This document shows positions 15,473 to 23,662 of a stretch of 50,196 bases of DNA, piece after piece. The translations under genes and the position numbers were made by a program. Each line of letters begins with the position of its first letter. Positions within the stretch are counted from its first letter, which is position 1. The stretch covers positions 1 through 50,196 of the forward strand of contig NZ_JAMFMB010000028.1 in assembly GCF_023502395.1 (NCBI RefSeq). The letters run 5' to 3'. This DNA is from Ruegeria spongiae. GTDB lineage: Bacteria; Pseudomonadota; Alphaproteobacteria; Rhodobacterales; Rhodobacteraceae. The notes beneath the pieces are model-generated. The model was not told where the DNA came from. It saw nothing but the letters and a program-made list of their open reading frames with translations, and made no database searches.

Positions 15473-15970
15473 TCAGACAGTGGCGCGGGTCAGGTAATCC
15501 TCAACCATATCACCAAAGCTCTGCTCGACGGCAAATTCGAACCCGCCCGTGCAGCGCAGAACCAGAGCCTTGAGGCCAAACATTTCGGTATAGGTGACCG
15601 CATCCACGGCAAACGCGGCTTCATGCAGGTCCAGCGGGCAGGCGATGGCCATCACCTCGGGTGCGTCCGGCCCGGTGACACGAAAGAAGCTCAACGTGTC
15701 CGAGACGCGCACGATGCTGATCTCTACCGGGCAGGTGGCGGGCTGCAACTGCGCCTCCAGCATCTCTTCCTGATCCAGCGGGGCGCGGGCGAGCCAGTGG
15801 TCGCACCCGACATAATATACCTCCACCTCACCGCCCGAGCTGCGGGTGTTGGGGCGGTCGGGCAATTGCGGCAAGGTGTCCCCAGCCCAGCCCCGAATTG
15901 CCCCGGCCCTGCCCTTGAGGTCAAAGAGCGCGTCGAGGCCGCGGCGCTGAAATGTGACGTCATAGCTCAT
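15473..15970 (-). CDS. soxG: Sarcosine oxidase gamma-type subunit
   Basis: A 165-residue protein with the GcvT-like small-subunit pattern: VSDTLSFFRVTGPDAPEVM and CPLDL near the middle, and a C-terminal EQSFGDMVEDYL. It completes the heterotetramer with the adjacent soxB, soxD and soxA genes. ATG 15970 follows the soxA stop with one base between. The same four-subunit set also describes N-methylglutamate dehydrogenase, so the substrate is not settled by family. Confidence 0.8.
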   Translation of the reverse strand: MSYDVTFQRRGLDALFDLKGRAGAIRGWAGDTLPQLPDRPNTRSSGGEVEVYYVGCDHWLARAPLDQEEMLEAQLQPATCPVEISIVRVSDTLSFFRVTGPDAPEVMAIACPLDLHEAAFAVDAVTYTEMFGLKALVLRCTGGFEFAVEQSFGDMVEDYLTRATV

Positions 15971-15971
15971 G

Positions 15972-18842
15972 TCAGGACCTCAACCGCGTGCCATCGGGAT
16001 CGTGAAAGACCGGTTCTGTGACCGTCACCGGGATCACCGCGTCCCGCAACCGGACATGGGCGGTTTCGCCATGCCGCGCCTGTCCGTTTTCCAGCAACGC
16101 CAGCCCGACCCAGCGCCTGTTCACCACGCTCCAGACGCAGGCGGTGACCAGCCCTTCGGTCGCCTGCTTATGCCCGCCGGGGGTGAGCGGCGCGCCTTCG
16201 GGGATTTGCTGGTCGGGGTCTTTGGGCAGGATGCCCACCAGCTCGCGCCGGGTCGCCCCACCCGCGCGGCGCAGCATCACCGAGCGTTTGCCCAGATAGT
16301 CGGGTTTCTTCTTCGACATTGCCCAGCCCATGCCCAGATCATAGGCATCCACGGTGCCGTCCACCTCGTGGCCCAGCGACAGGAACCCCTTTTCGACCCG
16401 CAGAACATGGCTGGATTCCGAGCCGACCGGAAGGATGCCGAACGGCGCGCCGGCCTCCATCACCTTGTCCCAGAGGGCGGCCATGTTGCGGGGGGCGACG
16501 TTGACCTCATAGGACAGTTCTCCGGTAAAGCTGACCCGCACGACCCGCGCCGGAAACCCGGCAACGGTGCCGTCGCGCAAGGACATGAACGGAAAGGCCT
16601 GCGGCGAAAGGTCGATATCGGTGCCCAGCGCCTGCATTACTTCGCGCGCACGGGGGCCACAGATGGTTGCGTTGTTCCACTGGCTGGTGACGGTGGTGAT
16701 CATCACTTGCCAGCCGGGAAACTCGGTCTGCAGCAGCTTTTCCATATGTTGGTTGACCGCATCCGCGTGCCCGGTCGAGGTCGAGATCATCCAGCGGTGA
16801 TCGTCCAGCCGGAACGCCACCCCGTCATCCAGGATCAGCCCGTCATCCGACAGCATCAGCCCATAACGTCCGTCACCGGGTTGCAGGCTGGACATCACGT
16901 TGGAATAGATGAAATCGAGGAACTTTGGGACATCGCGCCCCTTCAACTCGAACGTGCCAAGGGGAGAGCCGTCATAGACGCCGACACCCTCGCGCACGGC
17001 GCGGCATTCGCGGTTCACCGCCTCTTGCAGGTTCTCGCCGGGGTTCGGGAAGTAGCCGGGTCGCCGCCAGCGGGCCCCCGCCTCGTACATCACCGCGCCG
17101 TTGTCCTTGTTCCATTGCGTCACCGGCGTGTGCCGATAGGGAAACAGCACGCTGTCCTCGCGCAGCCCGCCGATCGCCCCGAAAGAAACCGGCGTATAGG
17201 GCGCGCGGAACGTGGTCGTGCCGACCTGCGGCAATGGCACGCCCTGCTGCATTGCAACGGTGCCGATGATGTTGATATTTCCGGTCTTTCCCTGATCTAT
17301 CCCCATGCCGCCAGTGGTGTAGCGTTTGACATGTTCAACATTGGAATAACCCTCGCGCAGGGCCAGTTGCGCGTCACTGACCGAGACGTCGTTCTGTATG
17401 TCCAAAAACGCCCTGCCACGCTGCACCGGCACATCCACCCGCCAGAGCGGCTCGATCGCATAGGGCAGGTCCGCGCCGCCGTCGACGATCCGGTCCAGCG
17501 TCAGATCGCCCGCCGCAGCCCCCACGGCGCGGCAGGTCTGAGCCGCCCTGTCGGGCAAGAAGGCAGCAATCCCCTCGTCATAGCGCAGCGAACTGCGCGA
17601 CTGCGACCACAGATGCACAGTTGGATTCCAACCGCCGGAATGGGCCAGCACGTCGCATCTGATCCATTTGGGCGTGCCGCCTGAGACAGGAGCGGCCAGA
17701 ACCGCGCGCACCCGTTTGTGACCGAATATACCCGCCGCCACGGTCGCGGTATGCACCGGCAGATCGGGCACCAGTTCCAGCGCCTCTGGCGGTACATTTT
17801 TGCGGCTGTCGAGGATGGCGGTCACGATGACCCCCGCCGCTGCCAGATCAGCAGCAACCGCATAAGCGCTGTTGTTGTTTGTAAACAGCGCCACCCGTTT
17901 TCCGGGCGCGACCCCCCAGCGGTTGACATAAGCTTGCACAGAGGCGGCCAGCATCACACCGGGCCGGTCGTTGCCACTAAATACCATGGCGCGTTCGGTG
18001 GCCCCGGTGGCGATCACCACCTCACCCGCGCGCACCCGCCAGCTGCGTTCCAGAATGTTGTCCTGTTCAGGGGAGCGTTCATTCACGATCAGCAGGTTAT
18101 GCTCGCGATAGGCCCACACCGTCGCATTCTGCAAATGGGTGACGTTCTTCATCCCATGCAGTTCGGCAACCGCCTCGGCCACCCAGTCCATCGCGGGGCG
18201 CGCGCTGATGGTCAGGGCCCGGTTCAACAGGCTGCCGCCTGCCTCGGTTCCCTCATCGGCCAGAAACACGCGTTTGCCTGCCCGCCCGGCCTCAAGCGCA
18301 GCTTTCAGGCCAGCAGGTCCGGCTCCGGCCACCAGAACATCCGCATGGGCATGTCGCGCTTCGAAATGCCCCGATGCCGGAGGGGTGGCAGGAGCCGCAG
18401 CCAATCCAGCCGCCTTGCGGATCGAAGGCTCGAACAGATGCCAGCCCGGCCATTTGAATGTCTTGTAATAGAACCCCGCTGGGATGAACCGCGCGAACAG
18501 CTGGCTGATCCCGCCCAGATCGAAATCAGGTGACGGCCAGCAATTGACCGAATGCGCTCTGAGCCCCTCGCACAGCACCACCGTGGTCGCCGGGCGGTTG
18601 CCCGAGGCATCCTCGCCCTCCAGTTCCACCAGCGTTGCCGGTTCCTCGGGGCCGTGCCCGACGATACCGCGCGGGCGGTGATATTTGAAACTGCGGGCGG
18701 TCACGCGCACCCCGTTCGCCAACAGCGCCGAGGCCAGCGTATCGCCCTCAAAGCCCTGGTAGTCCTTGCCATTGAAACGGAACCGAAGCGGCCGGTCGCG
18801 GTTGATGCGCCCTCCCGAGGCAAGGCGGCTACTTGATCCCAT
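15972..18842 (-). CDS. soxA: Sarcosine oxidase alpha-type subunit
   Basis: A 956-residue protein matching the family size. It has an N-terminal ferredoxin-like segment with FNGKDYQGFEGDTLASALL, then a dinucleotide-binding domain (VLVAGAGPAGLKAALEAG, about residues 166-183). A C-terminal GcvT-type, tetrahydrofolate-binding domain follows from about residue 560. It oxidises the N-methyl substrate together with the beta subunit and passes the methyl group to folate as methylene-THF. ATG 18842 is preferred over ATG 18863 because it gives MGSSSRLASGGRINR, the usual SoxA beginning. It overlaps soxD by 14 bases. N-methylglutamate dehydrogenase subunit MgdC is a homologue and an alternative. Confidence 0.85.
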   Translation of the reverse strand: MGSSSRLASGGRINRDRPLRFRFNGKDYQGFEGDTLASALLANGVRVTARSFKYHRPRGIVGHGPEEPATLVELEGEDASGNRPATTVVLCEGLRAHSVNCWPSPDFDLGGISQLFARFIPAGFYYKTFKWPGWHLFEPSIRKAAGLAAAPATPPASGHFEARHAHADVLVAGAGPAGLKAALEAGRAGKRVFLADEGTEAGGSLLNRALTISARPAMDWVAEAVAELHGMKNVTHLQNATVWAYREHNLLIVNERSPEQDNILERSWRVRAGEVVIATGATERAMVFSGNDRPGVMLAASVQAYVNRWGVAPGKRVALFTNNNSAYAVAADLAAAGVIVTAILDSRKNVPPEALELVPDLPVHTATVAAGIFGHKRVRAVLAAPVSGGTPKWIRCDVLAHSGGWNPTVHLWSQSRSSLRYDEGIAAFLPDRAAQTCRAVGAAAGDLTLDRIVDGGADLPYAIEPLWRVDVPVQRGRAFLDIQNDVSVSDAQLALREGYSNVEHVKRYTTGGMGIDQGKTGNINIIGTVAMQQGVPLPQVGTTTFRAPYTPVSFGAIGGLREDSVLFPYRHTPVTQWNKDNGAVMYEAGARWRRPGYFPNPGENLQEAVNRECRAVREGVGVYDGSPLGTFELKGRDVPKFLDFIYSNVMSSLQPGDGRYGLMLSDDGLILDDGVAFRLDDHRWMISTSTGHADAVNQHMEKLLQTEFPGWQVMITTVTSQWNNATICGPRAREVMQALGTDIDLSPQAFPFMSLRDGTVAGFPARVVRVSFTGELSYEVNVAPRNMAALWDKVMEAGAPFGILPVGSESSHVLRVEKGFLSLGHEVDGTVDAYDLGMGWAMSKKKPDYLGKRSVMLRRAGGATRRELVGILPKDPDQQIPEGAPLTPGGHKQATEGLVTACVWSVVNRRWVGLALLENGQARHGETAHVRLRDAVIPVTVTEPVFHDPDGTRLRS

Positions 18843-19086
18843 CGGGTGCCTCCACGATGTCATGGGTGCGCGTGTCGCGCCAGATCGTCAGCCATTCGCC
18901 GCAACCGCGCGCGTGCCACCACTTTTCCTGCACCGGTCCCAGCGGGTTTGGTGCCACGGTCAGGTAATCCACCCATTCCGCATCACTGACTGCATTTGGG
19001 TCGGGTCGGTCCGCCCCCACCGGGCCGCCATGAATGAACTCGCTTTCGCTGCGCTTGCCGCACAACGGGCAGGGAATGAGCAACAT
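18829..19086 (-). CDS. soxD: Sarcosine oxidase delta-type subunit
   Basis: An 85-residue zinc protein. Ligands are visible as Cys6 and Cys9 (CPLCG) and His58 and Cys62 (WWHARGCGEW), as in SoxD. It lies between soxB and soxA in the standard order and overlaps the soxA start. It has a structural and assembly role in the tetramer. Confidence 0.85.
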   Translation of the reverse strand: MLLIPCPLCGKRSESEFIHGGPVGADRPDPNAVSDAEWVDYLTVAPNPLGPVQEKWWHARGCGEWLTIWRDTRTHDIVEAPDGIK

Positions 19087-19100
19087 GACCGGGTCCTTTC

Positions 19101-20351
19101 CTATCGCGCCGTGGTGGTACCGGCTTCCATCACGAAATCCAGATGCCGGAACCGGTCCAGCGTGAAGGAATCCATCAGCGGATGCGGTTCACCCTTGGCC
19201 ACCAGATGCGCCAGCGTCAGGCCGCCCGCCGGGATCGCCTTATAACCGCCCCACCACCCGGCAGTGACAAAGAGGCCCGGCACCTCGGTCTGATCCATGA
19301 TCGGCGAGGCGTCATGGGCGATGTCCAGATGCCCGCCCCATTGCCGCATCAACTTGAGCTTCTTGAAACTCGGGAACAGCGACAACATTGCGGTGACCGT
19401 ATCCTCGAACACGTGCTGCTTGATGTCGCGGCGAAAGCTCTGCCCCATGTCGGGCGCGCCGCCGATCACCATTTCGCCTTTGTCGGACTGGCTGAAATAG
19501 AACCCGCTATCGGGGCAGTTCACGATCACATCGACCAGCGGCTGCACCGGCTCGGACACAAACGCCGTCAGGTTCATCGTGCGCAATGGCAGCCGCAAAC
19601 CCGCCGTCTCGGTCAGCGTCGTGGTATGGCCCGAAACCGCCACCACGACCTTGCCCGCTCGCACCGTTCCGCGACTGGTCTCGACCCCGTCGATCGCACC
19701 ATCCGCACCGCGCACCAGCGATTGCACGACTATCTGCTGGTGGATTTCCACCCCCATCGCATCCGCCGCACGGGCATAACCCCAGGCCACCGCATCATGC
19801 CGGTTCACGCCCGCATCGGTGTGCACCATGCCGCAGATTATCGGCAGGCGCGCCTCCGGTCCGCCCCCGGTCAGCGCCGGAATGCGGCGGCGCATCTCTT
19901 CGGTCGTGATCTGTTCATAGGTCGAGCCGTAGATATCCATCACCAGTTGCCGCCGCCGCAGCTCGCGCAGCTTGGGCCAGGTCTGGACCACATCCACCAT
20001 GGTGCGCTTGGAGTGCATCATGTTGAAGTTCAGCTCGCGGGTTAGCCCTTCGTACATGGCGACGGATTTGACATAGAACGGGATCGATTCGTCGCGCATA
20101 TAATTCGACCGGATCGTCACCGTATTGCGCGCGATATTGCCGCCGCCCAACCAGCCACGCTCCAGCACGGCGACATCGGTGATGCCGAACTCTTTCGCCA
20201 AGTAATAGGCCGTCGCCAGCCCGTGCCCCCCTGCCCCGATCACCACCACGTCATAGCGGTCCTTAAGGGGCGGGCTGCGCCAGGCCAAGGGCCAGTTCCG
20301 GTGTCCCGATAGCGCGTTCCGGGCAAGCGAGAAGGCGGAGTATTTTTGCAT
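19101..20351 (-). CDS. soxB: Sarcosine oxidase beta-type subunit
   Basis: A 416-residue FAD-dependent amine oxidase of the DAO family. The dinucleotide motif VVVIGAGGHGLATAYYLA is at about residues 35-52. His185 in VNRHDAVAW lies where heterotetrameric enzymes attach FMN covalently. The ending WGGYKAIPAGGLTLAHLVA is typical. It is first in soxBDAG-ridA. The start is ATG 20351 (MQKYSAFSLARNAL), as in relatives; ATG 20375 in the same frame would add eight residues. A 22-base palindrome abuts the start codon and hides any ribosome site. Sarcosine or N-methylglutamate-type substrates are both possible. Confidence 0.85.
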   Translation of the reverse strand: MQKYSAFSLARNALSGHRNWPLAWRSPPLKDRYDVVVIGAGGHGLATAYYLAKEFGITDVAVLERGWLGGGNIARNTVTIRSNYMRDESIPFYVKSVAMYEGLTRELNFNMMHSKRTMVDVVQTWPKLRELRRRQLVMDIYGSTYEQITTEEMRRRIPALTGGGPEARLPIICGMVHTDAGVNRHDAVAWGYARAADAMGVEIHQQIVVQSLVRGADGAIDGVETSRGTVRAGKVVVAVSGHTTTLTETAGLRLPLRTMNLTAFVSEPVQPLVDVIVNCPDSGFYFSQSDKGEMVIGGAPDMGQSFRRDIKQHVFEDTVTAMLSLFPSFKKLKLMRQWGGHLDIAHDASPIMDQTEVPGLFVTAGWWGGYKAIPAGGLTLAHLVAKGEPHPLMDSFTLDRFRHLDFVMEAGTTTAR

Positions 20352-20373
20352 GATGGTTATAATATTTACCATC
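20352..20373. promoter_or_regulatory. 22-bp palindrome abutting the soxB start
   Basis: GATGGT and ACCATC arms enclose a ten-base AT-only centre. It sits directly upstream of the soxB ATG, where a ribosome site should be, and contains TATAAT on the plus strand. It could be an operator that blocks transcription, or the soxB transcript may be leaderless. GntR-type regulators favour TGGT/ACCA arms, though usually with a shorter centre. Confidence 0.45.
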
Positions 20374-20670
20374 ATTCACATCACGTCAATGATTTTGAAC
20401 GCTCCAGGAGGCTACGGCGCCCCCGAACCCTCTGGGCCAAACGGGCAAAAGCGGCTATGCTATCAGGGTGAAAGGCGCCAGCATGGGTTCCCGCATCCGA
20501 CAGTTTTACCGAAACCTCGCCGGCACATGGTCGGCGCGATCGGCATGGCCCTGCTTCATCATCAATTGCCGCAGTTCACCGCCCTCCAGACAGCCGTAAT
20601 TGCCCGGGCATAATGCGCCCGTCTCGAAACCCGCATTGCCGGAATGGCGGATCAAGCGGAGGGAAGACAC
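20374..20670. other. Intergenic region between divergent soxB and the PhyH-like gene
   Basis: About 300 bases without a credible gene. It must hold the promoter of the PhyH-like gene, and GGAGG lies just before its ATG 20671. Apart from the palindrome at its left end I see no clear operator, terminator or RNA. Confidence 0.45.
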
Positions 20671-21459
20671 ATGACAAAAACACCCGATCTCAAAAAGGTT
20701 CAGGACACCTATGCGCGCGACGGGGTCGTGCTGCTGAGGGATATCCTGTCGAATGAATGGCTGAACAGGTTGCGCCACGCGGTAGACGCCGAAGTCGCAA
20801 AGGGCGACCGGTATTTTGCCTATAAGAACATGCGCGAAAAACCGGGCGTGTTTCAGGATTATTGCCTGACATCCGATATCGGTCAGCGCGTGGCCGAAGT
20901 GGCGGACAGCCCCTGGACCTCGTTGATCTACGACCAGATATTTGCGAAAGAGCCGGGAACCGCCACCCAGACCGGCTGGCACACCGATCAGCCCTACTGG
21001 CCGGTCTCGGGGCCGATCATGACCATGTGGATCGCGCTGGACCCGGTGGACCCTGACAATGGCGCGCTGGAATTCGTGCGTGGCTCGCATGCCTGGGGCG
21101 CAAAGTACCGCCCCTTCAAAACCGATCAGTTGGGCGGGTTCCTGCACTACCTCGAAGAAGGCAATCCCGATTATGTCGACATGCCCGATTTCGAGGCGCA
21201 GCGCAGCGATTACGACATCTTCCACCATGATTACATGGCGCCCGGCGACGCGTTGGCATTTGACGGGATGACGGTGCATTCGGCGATGGGAAACCGGACA
21301 TCGACCCGGCGCAGACGCGGATATGCGATCCGGTTCGCGGTGCAGGGCGCCACCTATGAGCCGCGCGATGCGGTCACCGAATGGCTGCATGACGCAAGCC
21401 TGCAACCCGGTGCACCATTTGCCGGGGGGCGGTTTCCGGTGATCTACCAGAGCGCCTGA
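20671..21459 (+). CDS. Phytanoyl-CoA dioxygenase (PhyH) family oxygenase
   Basis: A 262-residue Fe(II)/2-oxoglutarate-dependent dioxygenase. The metal triad is His104 and Asp106 in GWHTDQPYW and His203 in TVHSAMGN, with an Arg cluster (about residues 213-216) placed to bind 2-oxoglutarate. Bacterial members hydroxylate small molecules, including ectoine, quaternary amines and amino acids. ATG 20671 has GGAGG upstream; the frame extends further but without a site. It is divergent from soxB and convergent with the Rieske gene at 21492. It plausibly hydroxylates or demethylates the substrate upstream of the soxBDAG enzyme. Confidence 0.85.
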   Translation: MTKTPDLKKVQDTYARDGVVLLRDILSNEWLNRLRHAVDAEVAKGDRYFAYKNMREKPGVFQDYCLTSDIGQRVAEVADSPWTSLIYDQIFAKEPGTATQTGWHTDQPYWPVSGPIMTMWIALDPVDPDNGALEFVRGSHAWGAKYRPFKTDQLGGFLHYLEEGNPDYVDMPDFEAQRSDYDIFHHDYMAPGDALAFDGMTVHSAMGNRTSTRRRRGYAIRFAVQGATYEPRDAVTEWLHDASLQPGAPFAGGRFPVIYQSA

Positions 21460-21466
21460 CACCAGC

Positions 21467-21485
21467 GGGCCGGGCTGTCCGGCCC
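21467..21485. terminator. Hairpin between convergent PhyH-like and Rieske genes
   Basis: GGGCCGG-GCTGT-CCGGCCC is a perfect 7-bp GC stem with a 5-base loop, lying between two convergent stops. It could end both transcripts, although no T-run follows on either strand. Confidence 0.5.
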
Positions 21486-21491
21486 TCTGCA

Positions 21492-22541
21492 TCAGGCCTG
21501 TTTCAGGGCATCTTCCGGATTGGCGGTCTCGGCTTCCATGGCGCGGTCCAGCACCCGGCGGAACAGCTTGGCCCCGGCATCCAGCCCCAGGTCGATATGG
21601 GGCGTTTTGGCATGTTTCATGCCCAGATGCACCTTTTCCAGCACGTCTTTATCCTCCAGAAACGCCATCCGTGCACCGTCATTCATGAAGGTCGACACCT
21701 CGGCATTGTCGGGGTCGGAATTGCGATGCTGGAACCAGAAATACCGGGTCCGATCTTCGTCAATCGGGGTCATGAAATTGTACGAGATGTTGATGAACGT
21801 ATCCGCAACCGGCGGTTTGTCGTAGCCCCCCGTTCCGACCGGCGTATAGATCGACTTGTTCAGCCCGATTGCAGGAAGGCACATCTCATAATGTTGCAAG
21901 CGGTCGCAATCGCCTTCGAACGCCACAAGATTGGCGTAATAGGGCGATGGTGGCTTGTTCTCGATCCAGCGCGAGACGATGACACCGCGATCGGTCTTTT
22001 CGACATTCAGCGCCTCCTCGTCAGTACCGGCCCCGGCAAAGGACGAGACATGAACCCAGGCCACATGGCTGGGATCAAGCAGGTTGTCGCAGACCCACAG
22101 GTAGTGACAGTCGATATCCATCACCCCGCCATCGGTCAGGCCCCAGCTGGGATCATCGAAATTCTCGACCGGGAATATCTTGTCGGGGTCGGCCAGCGCC
22201 GGGTCGCCCATCCAGATCCACAACAGGCGATAACGATCCACCACCGGATACGACCTGACCACCGCCCGTCGCGGGGTCATGCCGCGCTGAGTGGGGCTGT
22301 CGATACATGTGCCGGAACAATCGAAGGTCAGCCCGTGATATCCGCATTCCACCAGATCGCCTTTCAGGTTGCCTTTTGACAAGGGCAGCTTGCGGTGCGG
22401 GCAGGCATCCTCAAGCGCGACCGGTGTGCCGTTTTGCTGGCGATAGAGCACGACGTTTTCACCCAGATAGGTCGCCGCCGTCAACGTACGGTCAATGTCC
22501 TTGCTCCAGGCGGCGACATACCAGCAGTTTTTCAGGAACAT
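21492..22541 (-). CDS. VanA-like Rieske oxygenase
   Basis: A 349-residue single-component oxygenase subunit. Rieske ligands are Cys47-x-His49 (DACPHRK) and Cys66-x2-His69 (ECGYHG). The iron site is CDNLLDPSHVAWVH, with Asp156, His159 and His164. The start MFLKNCWYVAAW is typical of the vanillate O-demethylase type, whose members remove O- or N-methyl groups or hydroxylate rings. ATG 22541 is chosen for this and for GGAGA upstream. No VanB-type reductase is adjacent. A 28-base perfect hairpin lies in its leader at 22580-22607. The LysR gene at 22645 is upstream on the same strand. Confidence 0.85.
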   Translation of the reverse strand: MFLKNCWYVAAWSKDIDRTLTAATYLGENVVLYRQQNGTPVALEDACPHRKLPLSKGNLKGDLVECGYHGLTFDCSGTCIDSPTQRGMTPRRAVVRSYPVVDRYRLLWIWMGDPALADPDKIFPVENFDDPSWGLTDGGVMDIDCHYLWVCDNLLDPSHVAWVHVSSFAGAGTDEEALNVEKTDRGVIVSRWIENKPPSPYYANLVAFEGDCDRLQHYEMCLPAIGLNKSIYTPVGTGGYDKPPVADTFINISYNFMTPIDEDRTRYFWFQHRNSDPDNAEVSTFMNDGARMAFLEDKDVLEKVHLGMKHAKTPHIDLGLDAGAKLFRRVLDRAMEAETANPEDALKQA

Positions 22542-22579
22542 GGGATCGCTCTCCGTTTCGTCAGGTGGCTGATGCCAGT

Positions 22580-22607
22580 ATGGCGCAGTGGCAGCCCCCT
22601 GCGCCAT
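22580..22607 (-). promoter_or_regulatory. Leader hairpin upstream of the VanA-like gene
   Basis: ATGGCGCAG and CTGCGCCAT form a perfect 9-bp stem around a 10-base loop, about 40 bases before ATG 22541. No T-run follows, so it is not a standard terminator. It may control translation or mRNA stability, or be a protein-binding dyad. Confidence 0.45.
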
Positions 22608-22644
22608 GCCGGAATGGTAATGGCATATATAAGGAAAACTAATT

Positions 22645-23568
22645 TCATAGCTCCGCAGGCGGCGGAATATCGGGCTGCGCGCTTGCCTCGGAGCGGATCC
22701 AGTTGAGAAACTCGTTCACCTTCTGGCTGTCCTTGCTCTCGTGCCGCCGTACCAGCCAGTAGGACAGCGGCGACCGGGTCAATTGCGCAAAGGGTCGGAC
22801 CAGCCGCCCGTCGCAAAGCGCGTCGATGACCAGAGGTTCGCGCCCCAGCGCAACGCCCAGCCCCTCGATCGCGGCCTGCACGACCATGTTCGACTGCCCC
22901 AACCGCCGCGTACGCAAGGGGGCTGGCAGGATCAGGCCGCATTGCCTCGCCCAGAATTCCCATGTCGGACTGGCGGCACCGTGATGCAGGTTCTCGTCCA
23001 CCAACAGGCTGTGACGAGACAGGTCTTCGATCCCGCGCAGCTCTGGCAACAGGGCCGGAGCACAGACGGGAAACAGTCGCTCGGCCATCAGAAGATCGAC
23101 CTGATAGCCGGGAAACTCGCCCAGCCCATAGCGAATGCCGATATCCGCATCAGCGCCGGAAAACGGATGCTGCCCAGTATCGGTCGCGATCGAGATCGAC
23201 AGGTCGGGATGCGCCAGATCGAAGTGAATAAGCCTCGGAAACAACCAGTTAAAGGCAAATCCAGGCAGGCAGGAAATCACGATCGTACGGTCGCTACGGG
23301 TCTTGTCGCGCAGTTGCGTGCAGACATCCGAAATCCGCCCCAGCCCCTCGGATATGGCAAGCGCCAGTTGCTCGCCCTCGCGGGTCGGGCGCGACTGCCG
23401 TGCGCCCCGCACCAGCAGGTCGCGGCCCAGCCACTCTTCCAGCGAGCGCACATGCTGACTGACGGCACTTTGGCTGACCCCCAGTTCCACCGCGGCCGAG
23501 GAAAACCCCGAATGGCGCACAACCGCCTCAAACGCGCGCAGGGCAGAATAGGGCAGGTTCACAATCAT
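22645..23568 (-). CDS. LysR-family regulator (GcvA-like)
   Basis: A 307-residue protein. ATG 23568 starts MIVNLPYSALRAFEAVVRH, the usual GcvA-type opening, followed by the HTH AAVELGVSQSAVSQHVRSLE at about residues 22-41. The effector domain begins around residue 90 and has the GcvA-type ADIGIRYG motif. A perfect ATTAG-N5-CTAAT operator lies immediately before the start, shared with the divergent M29-like gene at 23663. It therefore probably regulates itself and that gene, and perhaps the Rieske gene downstream. Confidence 0.88.
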   Translation of the reverse strand: MIVNLPYSALRAFEAVVRHSGFSSAAVELGVSQSAVSQHVRSLEEWLGRDLLVRGARQSRPTREGEQLALAISEGLGRISDVCTQLRDKTRSDRTIVISCLPGFAFNWLFPRLIHFDLAHPDLSISIATDTGQHPFSGADADIGIRYGLGEFPGYQVDLLMAERLFPVCAPALLPELRGIEDLSRHSLLVDENLHHGAASPTWEFWARQCGLILPAPLRTRRLGQSNMVVQAAIEGLGVALGREPLVIDALCDGRLVRPFAQLTRSPLSYWLVRRHESKDSQKVNEFLNWIRSEASAQPDIPPPAEL

Positions 23569-23583
23569 ATTAGTCACCCTAAT
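23569..23583. promoter_or_regulatory. LysR T-N11-A box
   Basis: ATTAG-TCACC-CTAAT is a perfect 5-bp dyad satisfying T-N11-A. It is one base from the lysR start and 79 bases from the divergent start at 23663, the position expected for an autoregulated LysR target. Confidence 0.6.
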
Positions 23584-23662
23584 GCCTGCCATTATCACTT
23601 TCAAATGGATTGAACCCCGGGTGGGGCGGTATTTTAAAGCCGGTTCAAGGACGGAGGGGTTG

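Noticed and set aside
15969-17684. 571-codon plus-strand frame antisense to soxA
   Set aside because: Shadow of the soxA gene: Arg/His/Pro-rich and without family motifs.
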